NCBI GenBank assembly: GCA_964035575.1
Contig: OZ037874.1
Location: 1,054,001 to 1,118,000 of the forward strand
Direction: 5' to 3'
DNA: 64,000 nt
Source: Rhynchopus sp. YZ270_cl-10
Lineage: Eukaryota > Euglenozoa > Diplonemea > Diplonemida > Diplonemidae
The position numbers and the translations under genes were made by a program. The notes below the pieces were generated by a model. It saw only the letters and a program-made list of their open reading frames with translations, made no database searches and was not told the origin of the DNA. Below are positions 44,762 to 54,120 of this stretch, piece by piece; positions within the stretch are counted from its first letter, which is position 1; every line of letters begins with the position of its first letter.

Positions 44762-45671
44762 CGTACTGTGTACTGTGTACTGTGTACTGTGTACTGTGTA
44801 CTGTGTACTGTGTACTGTGTACTGTGTACTGTGTACTGTGTACTGTGTACTGTGTACTGTGTACTGTGTACTGTGTACTGTGTACTGTGTACTGTGTACT
44901 GTGTACTGTGTACTGTGTACTGTGTACTGTGTACTGTGTACTGTGTACTGTGTACTGTGTACTGTGTACTGTGTACTGTGTACTGTGTACTGTGTACTGT
45001 GTACTGTGTACTGTGTACTGTGTACTGTGTACTGTGTACTGTGTACTGTGTACTGTGTACTGTGTACTGTGTACTGTGTACTGTGTACTGTGTACTGTGT
45101 ACTGTGTACTGTGTACTGTGTACTGTGTACTGTGTACTGTGTACTGTGTACTGTGTACTGTGTACTGTGTACTGTGTACTGTGTACTGTGTACTGTGTAC
45201 TGTGTACTGTGTACTGTGTACTGTGTACTGTGTACTGTGTACTGTGTACTGTGTACTGTGTACTGTGTACTGTGTACTGTGTACTGTGTACTGTGTACTG
45301 TGTACTGTGTACTGTGTACTGTGTACTGTGTACTGTGTACTGTGTACTGTGTACTGTGTACTGTGTACTGTGTACTGTGTACTGTGTACTGTGTACTGTG
45401 TACTGTGTACTGTGTACTGTGTACTGTGTACTGTGTACTGTGTACTGTGTACTGTGTACTGTGTACTGTGTACTGTGTACTGTGTACTGTGTACTGTGTA
45501 CTGTGTACTGTGTACTGTGTACTGTGTACTGTGTACTGTGTACTGTGTACTGTGTACTGTGTACTGTGTACTGTGTACTGTGTACTGTGTACTGTGTACT
45601 GTGTACTGTGTACTGTGTACTGGGTACTGGGTACTGTGTACTGGGTACTGTGTACTGGGTACTGGGTAGCT
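44762..45671. repeat. GTACTGT heptamer array, about 128 copies
   Basis: About 900 bp of a 7-bp unit, essentially uniform until 45615, where gggtact variants appear. It runs opposite to the shorter array at 46394-46556, so the two form inverted subterminal arms. The length may be a lower or upper bound because assemblies mis-size such arrays. The frames of 300+ codons across it are repeat products. Confidence 0.95.
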
Positions 45672-45689
45672 ACGTTAGAGATCTGTTTC

Positions 45690-46260
45690 ATTCTCGGCAG
45701 CAATCTTCTTCGCAAACTCCAAGATAAAGGGTTGGAAGAAGAAGTCGGATTGGGCTGTGGAAGTTTCGGGCTGCTGTTCCACCCCCAGATGATCGTTTGT
45801 CATCCGCATGCCCCCCAGAGTCCTTCAGCACTCTTCTCATATTTGATAGGCTTTCCGTTGTGGAGCACATCAATACTGTGAGACGAACCTCATGTGTGTT
45901 GAACCATTTGCATTCTTCACCTTCCAGTGCAAAGTCTTGCGACGAAATTAGCACACCATTGAACAACTGGTCACGCGCACTATCCTTCGTCTTTTTTGTC
46001 GGAAAATAGACCGCATCACGTTCTGCACACCTCTGGATCTTCTTCGCTACGTTAGTGCGATACGCGCAGAGGGAGGGGTCCACCCGTTTGCTCCCGTGAA
46101 CTTGTACTGTTTGTCCGATGTTTTCTTTGGCACAAGAGTGATGAACGGGGTTGAGTGAGTCCAAACACATCCTTCTCGGGCAAAGAGTAATAAGAGGTTG
46201 TGAGACGCTCGGGACGCTGCGAATTCAGTATGCAGAACTGAAAGGCAGTGTTGAAACAGA
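45690..46260 (-). pseudogene. unrecognised coding relic inside the CCACCTG element
   Basis: The minus strand reads like protein in successive frames: FITLVPKKTSDKQYKFTGAN, then CAERDAVYFPTKKTKDSARD and EGEECKWFNTHEVRLTVLM, then QPFILEFAKKIAAENETDL before a stop near 45677. Frame changes could be introns or decay. I do not recognise the family. By position it may derive from the transposase of this element family, but no DDE motif is visible. Confidence 0.4.
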
Positions 46261-46393
46261 AGATTACAGATGGCGGGTCAGACGCTGTGTCACTTACCCG
46301 ATCAGGTAGATGAGAGCCAGCACCTTCAGAGCAGTGAACACAACACTGGGCGCAAAATTCATGTGCCAAAAGGCAACAAAACCCTACAAGGAG

Positions 46394-46556
46394 TACACAG
46401 TACACAGTACACAGTACACAGTACACAGTACACAGTACACAGTACACAGTACACAGTACACAGTACACAGTACACAGTACACAGTACACAGTACACAGTA
46501 CACAGTACACAGTACACAGTACACAGTACACAGTACACAGTACACAGTACACAGTA
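46394..46556. repeat. ACACAGT heptamer array (inverted partner)
   Basis: About 23 copies of the complement of the unit at 44762-45671, placed before the right end of the same element. Confidence 0.95.
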
Positions 46557-47046
46557 CAAAAATAGTTTTTTTCTGATTTTTCGACCCCGCGGATAGGCGC
46601 GGATATGGCCGGATAGGGCAAGGATAGACCGGATAGGGCCAAAAGCCGGTTTTTTTTTTTGGGGGCAAAATCAGGTGGTGTTATGTTTATACATAGCGCT
46701 CCAATTAGAGTGTTAGGCTATAATTAGAGTCTGGGGTTTTGGGCCAAGTCAGTTAGAGTCCAGTTAGAGTATAATTAGAGTCATTTTTCTTCAATTAGAC
46801 TATAATTAGAGTGCAGTTAGAGCATAATTAGACTCTAACTACACTCTAATTATAGTCTAATTAGAGTATAACAACAGGCTTCTTGTAGGTGCAAACGCCT
46901 TAAGGATGAGTGATACCGGGAGTCACACAGTATTTTTTATTTTTATCAGATGATCTGAGATCAGTATTTTTATTTTTTGAAAAAACGAGAGCTGTATAAA
47001 AGAAAAAAGAAGAAAAAAAAACAGAAGAGGGCAAAAAGATAAACAA

Positions 47047-47320
47047 GTGTACACTCATGTCAAGGATAACAGATCCAAGGTTGGTTGCATCGCCCTCGAG
47101 AGGGTCCCGCAAGCACAGAGTATGTAAGAGCAAAGTGAGGGGAGAGAGAAGACCAAAAGTGTACTCATGTCAAGGATAACAGATCCAAGGTTGGTTGCAT
47201 CGCCCTCGAGAGGGTCCCGCAAGCACAGAGTATGTAAGAGCAAAGTGAGGGGAGAGAGAAGACCAAAAATGTACTCATGTCAAGGATAACAGATCCAAGG
47301 TTGGTTGCAGGGTCCCGCAA
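47047..47320. repeat. 110-bp tandem repeat, 2.4 copies
   Basis: The unit starts tactcatgtcaaggataac at 47051, 47161 and 47271. The first two copies are complete and nearly identical, and the third ends after ggttggttgcagggtcccgc with an internal loss. It lies downstream of the transposase stop. Confidence 0.85.
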
Positions 47321-47387
47321 TCAATAACGAGAATAGACACGCCACACGGTAACACAGGAACTGACGACAAAACAAAAAAACGCGAAC

Positions 47388-49858
47388 CTAAAAAAAAAGT
47401 TCGTCTTCTCCGTCGTGGACCCCCTGTTCCAAATCCTCATATTCCTCCTCTGCATCTTCGTTTGGGGTGAGGTTAAGCCTGTTCCCCATGTCTTTGTTCC
47501 TGTACAGCATGAAGCTCTGCCTCAGCGTCTCGGGCGCTGTCTTGCCCCTTCGCGCGTTCATCATTGCCCTCATGCTGCTGAACGCAGAATCGACCTGTGT
47601 CACAGATACAGGTATCGTTTGGATGCATCTCACGAGGGGCTGCAGGAGGGGAAACGTCTTCTTCGCTTCAAGGGTGGACCAGAAATCATCCATATTTCCC
47701 CATTTCATCATGGTCCCGAACTCCGACTTTGTGTACGCGTCAAACTCTGTCTGAATCTGTTTTTTTTTTTTTTGTTTTGTTTTTGTTTTTTGTTTTTTGT
47801 GGTAAAAACTAATTGGCAACAAACCTCCGAATTCCAAGCACTCGGGAAGAGATTAGTCAACTCGCTCTTTGAGGGCACTTCGACAAGGTCTAAGACGACA
47901 GAGGTGGGGTCAAAGACCTGGATGACTTCGAAGAGTCGTTTGTTGGCGTACTTCTCCCACGCAGCTTCAATCCACTGAGCTGAGGGCAGCAGGAGTGCGG
48001 CTGAAACCTTTCTCGCAAACGTTGTGGAACCCCACACACCCGGCTTCTGGTTACTGCTCAATTTGATGAAGGGTACGAGAGGACGAAGCTCGTCCCACAT
48101 GTTCTTCAGATCTGCATATGCTTCTCTGCACGGTTCGTCGTATCCGATGATCTTCGACAGCTCCACCACGCTATCACAAACGCTCTGCGCCTTCAGCTCC
48201 TCCGACAAAAATGGCCGCAATGGCCCCTTCCGTTCCAGCAAGTGCGGCAAGACCGTCGTCACAGTGTGCCACCGCACCCCCCCTGTCGTTTTTCCACTTT
48301 CTGCGCTGGGGAGCTCTTCTACGTCATCAGAGTCAGAGTCAAGGTCTTCGATATCCATCTGGGCAAGGAACGTCTCAGCGGCTACGACAGGGTCCTGAAC
48401 AGTGGAGGGTGGTACATGCGAAAGCAGCAGCGAAGGAGCCACCTCGCCTTTTTTGACAAGTTCGAGAATACCCTTCACTTTACAGATCACTTTGGTGCGA
48501 TCCCGTTGCCCAGCCTGGATCGTCGATGTCCACGTGCGCTGCGCCTCCACCCACCTCTTTGCCCTGCCAGGAGCTTTGTGCATCATGCGCGAGAAGAACT
48601 GAATCACTTTGTATGCTTTTGGGAACTTCGCCTGATAATGTGCTTTTGCCGCAGTGTTGAGGGCGTGTCCCCAACAGTAAACAGCAGTCACATTGTGTTC
48701 CGGGAAAAGAGCCTTCGCTGTCACTTTGTTGACTCTACAAGAGTCTGCAACAAAAAACAGGAGCTTTCCCCCCACCTCCTCGAGCACTCCTTCAAGCCAT
48801 TCTTTTTGGCGTTCTCCGGTCATGGCGTGCCCTCCTCCATCGACGTGCACCTCGAGACACCTCACCGCGGCCTCAAAAAAAGCGATGGCACAGGTAACCT
48901 GGTTCTTCGTGTGCATCTCCGAGGTTCCGTCGAACCCGATGCCGAAGTAAGCCGCCTCCTGTACTTCTTTCTTGAGGGATTCTTTCAAATCAGCCATGAA
49001 TTTCTCGCGCCTTTTGAAGAGCGCACGAGCTTGTGGCACTTTGCCGGCCAGGTGCTTCCGGAGCGGTGCTACCATCACCTCAATCTGCTTGTGGGTGATT
49101 CCACAGATTGCTGCAGCAAAGGCAAAATCGTCCACGAGGGAGTCAGACGCGAAAGGCACCAATTGGTGTTGCTGCGGGGTGGATGTTGGATTGGTGCCCG
49201 ACGGCTTGGGTTGAGTGGCCTGAAAGCTAGTTTTTGCCCTTTGGTGTGAGGTGGATTGAAAATGCGCCGTGGGAACCTTCGGGTAAGCAGCCGTCAGTGT
49301 AATGCGACAAGGCCTGCAGAAGAGGACCTGGTCGGAGCGTTCGTAGTCTCCTTTCAGGAGCTCCCTACGAATCTCCAACGGGAGGTCCTGCACTTCTAGG
49401 AGGGCCAGTCCCTCCTTCTCGTAGCCATCTACCTCGTGGTTCGTGTCCCACCGCTTTTGGGCGCACATGTTAGGTGTTCTCATTTTATTTTTCGCGTCCT
49501 TCTCTGCCGCGTCCTTCAACTCCTTGCGCAGGGTAGTCTTCTCCACTGTTGAAGGCAGGGGTTTCCTACCCTTAGGCGCAGGCTTCGGTGCGGTCTTGGT
49601 TGATGGTTTGGTGGCTGTTTTGGTGGCTGTCTTGGTCTTCGGCACAGTCTTGGGTGCAGTCTTCTTCGGTCCAGTCTTCGGTCCAGTCTTCGGTCCAGTC
49701 TTCGGTCCAGTCTTCGGTGCAGTCTTGGTGGTTGTCTTGACCTTCTTTCGCACCTGCGTTTGGATGCTACTGCTCCCACTGCTCATACTGCTCCCACTGC
49801 TCCGACTGCTCCCACTACTGCTCACACTGCTCTGATCAATCCTTCCGCGCTTCGGCAT
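47388..49858 (-). CDS. hAT-type transposase with one intron
   Basis: Two exons give 800 residues: 49858-47825 (678 codons) and 47756-47388 (122 codons plus stop). The 68-bp intron (47824-47757, GTTTGT...AACAG) is phase 0 and A-rich on the coding strand. The start is MPKRGRIDQ; the longer open frame upstream only crosses the A-tract. Residues 10-35 are Ser-rich and 41-100 are Lys/Thr/Pro repeats (KTGP). A BED-type zinc finger follows (C181, C184, H199, H205). The RNase H-like core shows D310 in GIGFDGTSE, D372 in FVADSCRVN and CWGH at 395-398. The hAT dimerisation region is at about 700-770 (TQVDSAFSSMRAMMNARR), with Asp where ERxFS is usual. It would cut and rejoin the element ends. I see no inactivating change once the intron is removed. 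Unspliced, it would end in a Lys-rich tail at 47708. Confidence 0.8.
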
Positions 49859-49942
49859 TTTTTTTTTTTTTGAAAAAAAAAAAAAAAAAAAAAAAAAAAC
49901 GAAAAGCTTTCTGTGATGTGAGCAGTGGGAGCAGCAAAAAAT

Positions 49943-50357
49943 GAAAACACCTAACATGTGCGCCCAAAAGCGGTGGGACACAAACCACGAAGTGCAGGAC
50001 CTCCCGTTGGAGATTCGTAGGGAGCTCCTGAAAGGAGACTACGAACGCTCCGACCAGGTCCTCTTCTGCAGGCCTTGTCGTATTACACTGACGGCTGCTT
50101 ACCCGAAGGTTCCCACGGCGCATTTTCAATCCACCTCACACCAAAGGGCAAAAACTAGCTTTCAGGCCACTCAACCCAAGCCGTCGGGCACCAATCCAAC
50201 GGTGATGGTAGCACCGCTCCGTCTTCAAAAGGCGCGAGAAAGTCAAGGCTGATTTGAAAGAATCCCTCAAGAAAGAAGTACAGGAGGCGGCTTACTTCGG
50301 CATCGGGTTCGACGGAACCTCGGAGATGCACACAAAAACCCAGGTTACCTGTGCCAT
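49943..50357 (+). repeat. inverted partial copy of the transposase 5' region
   Basis: Reverse complement of 49483-48888, corresponding to transposase residues of about 126-323, including the zinc finger and D310. Relative to the gene it lacks about 39, 120 and 36 bp at three places. The arms are otherwise nearly identical by eye and are separated by an A/T tract (49857-49900). The transcript of the gene, if started at the right end of the element, would contain both arms. Confidence 0.85.
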
Positions 50358-50769
50358 AGTACGGGAGGCGGCTTACTGGGGGCACAGACAGCACACCTTT
50401 CCCCAGGGTGTGGCAGAGCTCTTTGTTGAAAGCGTGGGACTCTGGTCTGACTTCCGGAGGGGCTCCGTCGAGCCCTCCTACTGAACTGTTGTTGATAAGG
50501 AGATGCCTTAATGTGCAATCTCCACCAAGACGCCGTGTCTTTTTTTTGTTTTTTTTTGTTGTTCTTTTGTTTTTTCGTTTGTTTTTTTGTTGCTGAAAGC
50601 ACTGCGGTTGATGTGCCCCTCTCATTAATACTCTAACTGGACTCTAATTAGACTCTAATTAGAGTCCAGTTAGAGTATTAGGGTTCAGTTAGAGTTTTAA
50701 AGACTCTAATTATACTCGAACTGCCGACTCTAATTATCTAGTTAGAGTCTAATTGGAGCGCTATGTATA

Positions 50770-51050
50770 TATGTTGAAATACATTTATTGTTCTTCAAAT
50801 ATTTGTTACATTCAAAAGCAATCACTCTCAGATCCTTTTTATTTTTGGTGAACACCAAGGCACAGGAAAGCTTTGCCTTGTGGAATGTGAACGTTTCTAT
50901 CAATAACCATCAAAGTACTTAAGACGTGTACATAAAGTACGTAAGAACACGACAGTACTTGGTTATGTATTCTTTTTAGTTTTTATTTTACCGACCCTCC
51001 CCCGTGCATAAGTCTGCGTAAAAGTCCGATTTTTGGGGGGCTGAGGGCCT
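50770..51050 (+). repeat. 3' flank of unit 6, second part
   Basis: Resumes the flank with tgttgaaatacatttattgt, as at 18500 and 30255, and continues to acttggttatgtattctttt (about 50957). It shows the hAT target of unit 5 uninterrupted (ttttggtgaacaccaaggc, about 50844). Confidence 0.75.
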
Positions 51051-52083
51051 CCGGACTTAGGATAGGTGCCCGGCGAGTTAAAAACAACTCGGCAACTCGC
51101 CCAAATTCGGACAACAACTCGCCCATTTTTTTTGGGCGAGTTGTTTTTTTTTGGGATTTTTTATGGCTACAAAAACACAGGTACACAGGTACACAGGTAC
51201 ACAGGTACACAGGTACACAGGTACACAGGTACACAGGTACACAGGTACACAGGTACACAGGTACACAGGTACACAGGTACACAGGTACACAGGTACACAG
51301 GTACACAGGTACACAGGTACACAGGTACACAGGTACACAGGTACACAGGTACACAGGTACACAGGTACACAGGTACACAGGTACACAGGTACACCTCATC
51401 ACGTTTTATCTTGTGCATTCCAGCTTGAACGACTCTTTGCCGCTTCACAGCTGGTCTGTGAATGTGCGCTTTGTGTGGTTTTGTGTATCCCAAAGGAAGT
51501 CGTTGCCCAAAGTATTTTGACTAAACGTGTGAACGTTGTGAACCTGGAATCGATAGCAGACAGGAAAAGAGATGGGCAGGCAGCGCCTGCCCGACCTGTG
51601 GGAAGTGAATCAGTGATTGCCTGACAGATGTCTGGGGAACCGTGTGTTCTGTGTGGGTATCCATGTACGGAGTATCCCATTCCCCCCAGCAATTACCAAA
51701 AATCGTGAGTGTACACGGTGGCCCATGGACCACCACGACCTAGTTACCACCTATGACTAGTCATATGACAAGGTGCATGTAATGAGTGGCGTTTGGCCTT
51801 AGCCCTGGTTGTTTTTCTTGATATCATGTGTTCCAACCAACGTTACATGTGTGTAACCTTACAATGTCCCCTCCCATCCCTGTATATTTTTGCCTGTAAA
51901 AATGGGCGAGTTGTGGCCGAGTTGTGGTCGAGTTGTGCCGAGTATAGGGCGAGTTGTGCCGAGTATAGGGCGAGTTGTGGCCGAGTTGTGCGAGTTTTGG
52001 GCGAGTTGTTAGGTGAAATCGTAAAGTTCCGACAACTCGCCCAAAAACGACTCGGCGGGCACCTATGCCTAGGGGGTCCGACT
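51051..52083. mobile_element. element with GGGCGAGTTG arrays
   Basis: Imperfect inverted ends (ttaggataggtgcccggcga at the left; taggcataggtgcccgccga read from the right) bound about 1 kb. Subterminal arrays of gggcgagttg and gccgagt words lie at 51073-51145 and 51905-52055. The centre holds an octamer array. No gene and no clear target duplication. Confidence 0.6.
51176..51392. repeat. GTACACAG octamer array, about 27 copies
   Basis: Uniform head-to-tail 8-bp units. Long frames across it on both strands are repeat products. Confidence 0.95.
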
Positions 52084-52760
52084 CCTAATAGACTTGTGTA
52101 TAAAATATCGTACAAAAAATTAATTATTAAACTTCTGGCCATCTCCAAGGCAACTGCGGGTGAAAAACACCCTCAGAGTGGGTCACAGGGGGCCTGTGGG
52201 CCGAAAAACGACCCAGAAGCCACCCCAGAATACAAAAAAATGGAAAGGGTGAAAGTCAAATGTATACACATATACACAGGGTTATAGTCAGATCTATACA
52301 CTCATTGTATATCACACATTCTCCGAAACTGCGTATCACTTGTGACCAACCATGGAGCCAATTTAAAGTGACTATTTTTCCACTAAAAAAATTCTCCGAC
52401 CCCGGAATTTTTTCAGATCGCTCCGGAAATGCCATTCCGCGCCTTTTTGCAAAAAAATATTGCACCCTGAGGTCATTAAACGTCTGTGTGCGTTGACGGG
52501 TGGATCCTACTAATTTCTCGCGCCCCAAAAAAAATATTTTTATTTTTATTTTGAAAGATCGGGTGTGAAAACGTTCAATTCCGGGGTCGGACGATTTTTT
52601 TTATGCCTCTCTTCATGTCGCAAAGGATTTTGGGAGGGAGGGGCGTTTTCAGGTATTCCCTGTACTTTCCTAAGAGATCAGGTTAGAAACCCCTTTTTGG
52701 GTGGTCTTCGGTGACTTATTCCACTAAAAACGTTTTTATCAAAAGTTGCCAATTTTTTCC
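52084..52760. other. spacer holding the empty site of E3
   Basis: About 52121-52250 recurs in complement at 62645-62785. The word attgtatat (52304-52312), in cattgtatatcacacattctc, is the uninterrupted target of the Mutator-like element at 57046-58832. A dispersed motif, attccggggtcggacgattt (about 52579), recurs near 43772 and 56951. No gene. Confidence 0.6.
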
Positions 52761-53256
52761 CAACCTTCCTGTATACACGCGTCAGCAACCAATACAGGTA
52801 GTGTATTGAAATGATTCTGGGGGGGGGTAAGGGGTCTAATTTTAATTTCGTCGATTTTGAGAAAAATTTTGGCCAAAAATGGGCCCCACGTATAAGGAAC
52901 CGGGCTCATATTTCTCAAAATTTAAGTGGTCAAAAAATTGTCCAATTTTCCGAAATGACCCCACCGCTGCACGGGCGGAGCCCAAAAATGCAAATAAGCC
53001 ACTTTTCCCAACCTTCCTGTATACACGCGTCAGCAACCAATACAGGTAGTGTATTGAAATGATTCTGGGGGGGGGTAAGGGGTCTAATTTTAATTTCGTC
53101 GATTTTGAGAAAAATTTTGGCCAAAAATGGGCCCCACGTATAAGGAACCGGGCTCATATTTCTCAAAATTTAAGTGGTCAAAAAATTGTCCAATTTTCCG
53201 AAATGACCCCACCGCTGCACGGGCGGAGCCCAAAAATGCAAATAAGCCACTTTTTG
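52761..53256. repeat. 248-bp tandem duplication
   Basis: Units 52761-53008 and 53009-53256 appear identical by eye, so the duplication is very recent or an assembly effect. Diverged single copies lie at about 18770-18930 and 21781-22045. Noncoding. Confidence 0.9.
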
Positions 53257-53335
53257 GTTTCATTGAAATGATGCGGCTGACACTGAGGAATTATGGTTTC
53301 CGGCGTCCCATTGAGGGGGCGAACCCTTTTTAATT

Positions 53336-53925
53336 TTTTGTTCTCTTGAAATGTGTAATTTCATGTTTTCGCGAAAACAATACGAACTGATCGGGTTGAA
53401 GGAAGGGTGGAGAAAACAATAATAACAAGAACAACTAATTGCTAAGAAAAAAAATGGGGTGTGCTGTGGATAACTCCGCCCGATTTTCGAAACCACCATA
53501 GCATCCTGGCGATTTTCTGGAGGTGCTGATGTGACGATGCCTGGTGCGATCGACGACGTGTTGTCGTCTGTGCATTATGTGTTCCTTCCGCACTGCTCTG
53601 ATGACGACGACGATGCGTGGGAGCCTGTGGACGACTACGAGCTGGAACATGCCGAGGCCGCCCGAGCGAATGGTTATCGAGCCTGCCGAGACTACGTCCA
53701 ATAACGCGATCGAGCAGATGGTGCTGGACGAAGAGGACAGCCGCACTGTTTAAAAGTTTCAGATGCAGGCATCCCAGTGGGTTCAGCAGCGTACGAAGAG
53801 CGTTTTAGCATACCTGCAGAAGAGCAGAATGCTGGGCGTGTTGTAGATTATATTTTTTTCAGAGTGGAGTTCCACAGCACACCCGGTTTTTTTTCCGATA
53901 GCAATTACTTGTTTTCTTTGGAATT
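53336..53925 (+). repeat. gene-relic repeat, copy 3
   Basis: Third copy of the repeat at 19150-19735 and 22045-22575, starting ttgttctcttgaaatgtgta and ending near ttccgatagcaattacttg. A coding-like block in this copy is open (53537-53704). Confidence 0.65.
53537..53704 (+). CDS. 55-codon coding-like block, unrecognised
   Basis: Reads MPGAIDDVLSSVHYVFLPHC, then an acidic stretch (SDDDDDAWEPVDDYELEHAE), and ends ...ACRDYVQ before TAA. The other two copies of the repeat have this block broken by stops or shifts. Its acidic, aromatic-rich composition looks like a protein tail or last exon rather than chance. It may be the end of a transposon or host gene carried along by duplication. Family unknown. 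Confidence 0.35.
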   Translation: MPGAIDDVLSSVHYVFLPHCSDDDDDAWEPVDDYELEHAEAARANGYRACRDYVQ

Positions 53926-54120
53926 ATTTTCAACAATTCTTTCAATTCTGACGATTTTTTTCCGCCGGAAAAATACTATGTGTCAGCCAGGTTTCGGTGG
54001 AGCCAACCCCATTTTTACACACAAATTGCAGCCAAATTGCCCTGTATATGGGTGTTCTACAATGGAGCCAATCCAATTTAATAGTTTTTTGACTAAATTG
54101 CTCGATTTTTTTTTCTTTGA

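Larger units (their letters stand above)
44640..46678. mobile_element. element with CCACCTG ends and heptamer arrays
   Basis: A larger relative of the foldback at 5708-5844 (shared CCACCTGATTTTTACCCCGC left end; the right end reads ccaccTGATTTTGCCCCC in complement). Flanks tatta and tgtta are a 5-bp duplication with one change; the uninterrupted site is atactattatgtt at 18491. Inverted heptamer arrays (44762-45671 and 46394-46556) flank a central coding-like relic on the minus strand. Confidence 0.75.
46688..50769 (-). mobile_element. apparently autonomous hAT-type element, 6-bp duplication
   Basis: Inverted ends TATACATAGCGCTCCAATTAG and complement bound 4.08 kb. A perfect 6-bp direct repeat, tatgtt, lies at 46682-46687 and 50770-50775; the uninterrupted site is at 18498-18505. 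Subterminal arrays of the words aattagagt and gttagagt fill about 46700-46870 and 50625-50760 and are probable transposase-binding sites. The element carries a transposase gene (minus strand), a 110-bp tandem repeat and an inverted partial copy of the gene. Classical hAT elements make 8-bp duplications; 6 bp is atypical for the encoded protein type. Confidence 0.85.

Noticed and set aside
44651-45881. Several frames of 311-368 codons (YCVLCTV repeats and complement)
   Set aside because: They are translations of the uniform heptamer array, open in several frames on both strands because the 7-bp unit contains no stop.
48242-49249. 335-codon + frame
   Set aside because: Antisense shadow of the transposase exon, which has the recognisable motifs.
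34998-51392. Short regular repeats as possible CRISPR arrays
   Set aside because: Units are 7-9 bp with no spacers, and the genome is eukaryotic.
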